A stretch of 5,595 nucleotides of DNA from JABFRJ01 sp964389095 (lineage in GTDB: Bacteria > Pseudomonadota > Alphaproteobacteria > Rhizobiales > Hyphomicrobiaceae), in assembly GCA_964389095.1 (NCBI GenBank), contig CAYMEB010000293.1:1-5595 (forward strand). Reading direction: 5' to 3'. Under the pieces are notes generated by a model. It was not told the origin of the DNA, ran no database searches, and saw only the letters and a program-made list of their open reading frames with translations. Position 1 is the first letter of the stretch. The number at the start of each line of letters is the position of its first letter. Positions 5,590-5,595 of the stretch are shown piece by piece. The position numbers were made by a program, and so were the translations under genes.

Positions 5590-5595
5590 TCACGG

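Larger units (their letters stand above)
5542..5595. mobile_element. Terminus of an IS21-family element, continuing beyond the window
   Basis: From 5542 the sequence begins TGTCAACGCCGGAG and contains two copies of a 17-bp motif 24 bp apart. IS21-family ends start with TG and carry several repeated transposase-binding motifs just inside the tip, as seen here. The start coincides exactly with the point where the IS1182 transposase frame breaks, which supports 5542 as the insertion junction. No istA or istB coding sequence is inside the window, so the family call rests on the end structure. Confidence 0.7.

Overview
The window is GC-rich DNA with rhizobial character, most likely an alphaproteobacterium of the Bradyrhizobium/Mesorhizobium kind. 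This is inferred from the GC-rich codon use, the style of the three transposable elements and the caspase-domain protein, not from a marker gene. It is an accessory region: a short operon of exported proteins sits between insertion sequences.

Layout. Positions 1-91 hold nothing recognisable. A complete IS110-family element of IS1111 type occupies roughly 92-1470, with an intact transposase on the minus strand (316-1356). It has a hairpin-rich 3' noncoding end (about 92-315), where an IS1111-type guide ('bridge') RNA would be expected. Its 5' leader can fold so that the transposase ribosome-binding site is paired. Positions 1471-1662 are the apparent control region of the divergent plus-strand operon.

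The operon (1663-4202, plus strand) encodes three complete proteins with apparent signal peptides: a caspase-like (C14) protease with a coiled-coil C-terminus, a 188-residue unknown protein and a 112-residue small protein. A fourth gene follows and is broken. The caspase protein and the 112-residue protein end in the same ten-residue pattern, C-F-x-F-x-G-[KR]-[ST]-Y-C, plus one last residue. The broken fourth gene has a good ribosome-binding site and a signal-peptide-like start, but shifts frame at a run of C and stops after about 57 codons. The set looks like an exported protease with small exported partners; what it does cannot be read from the sequence.

The right part (about 4203-5541, minus strand) is a disrupted IS1182-family element. 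Its transposase keeps all three catalytic acidic residues but has lost its N-terminal part. The break coincides with the end of a third element at 5542, which has IS21-family features (TG terminus, repeated 17-bp internal motifs) and runs out of the window. The insertion order on the right is therefore IS1182 first, then IS21 into it.
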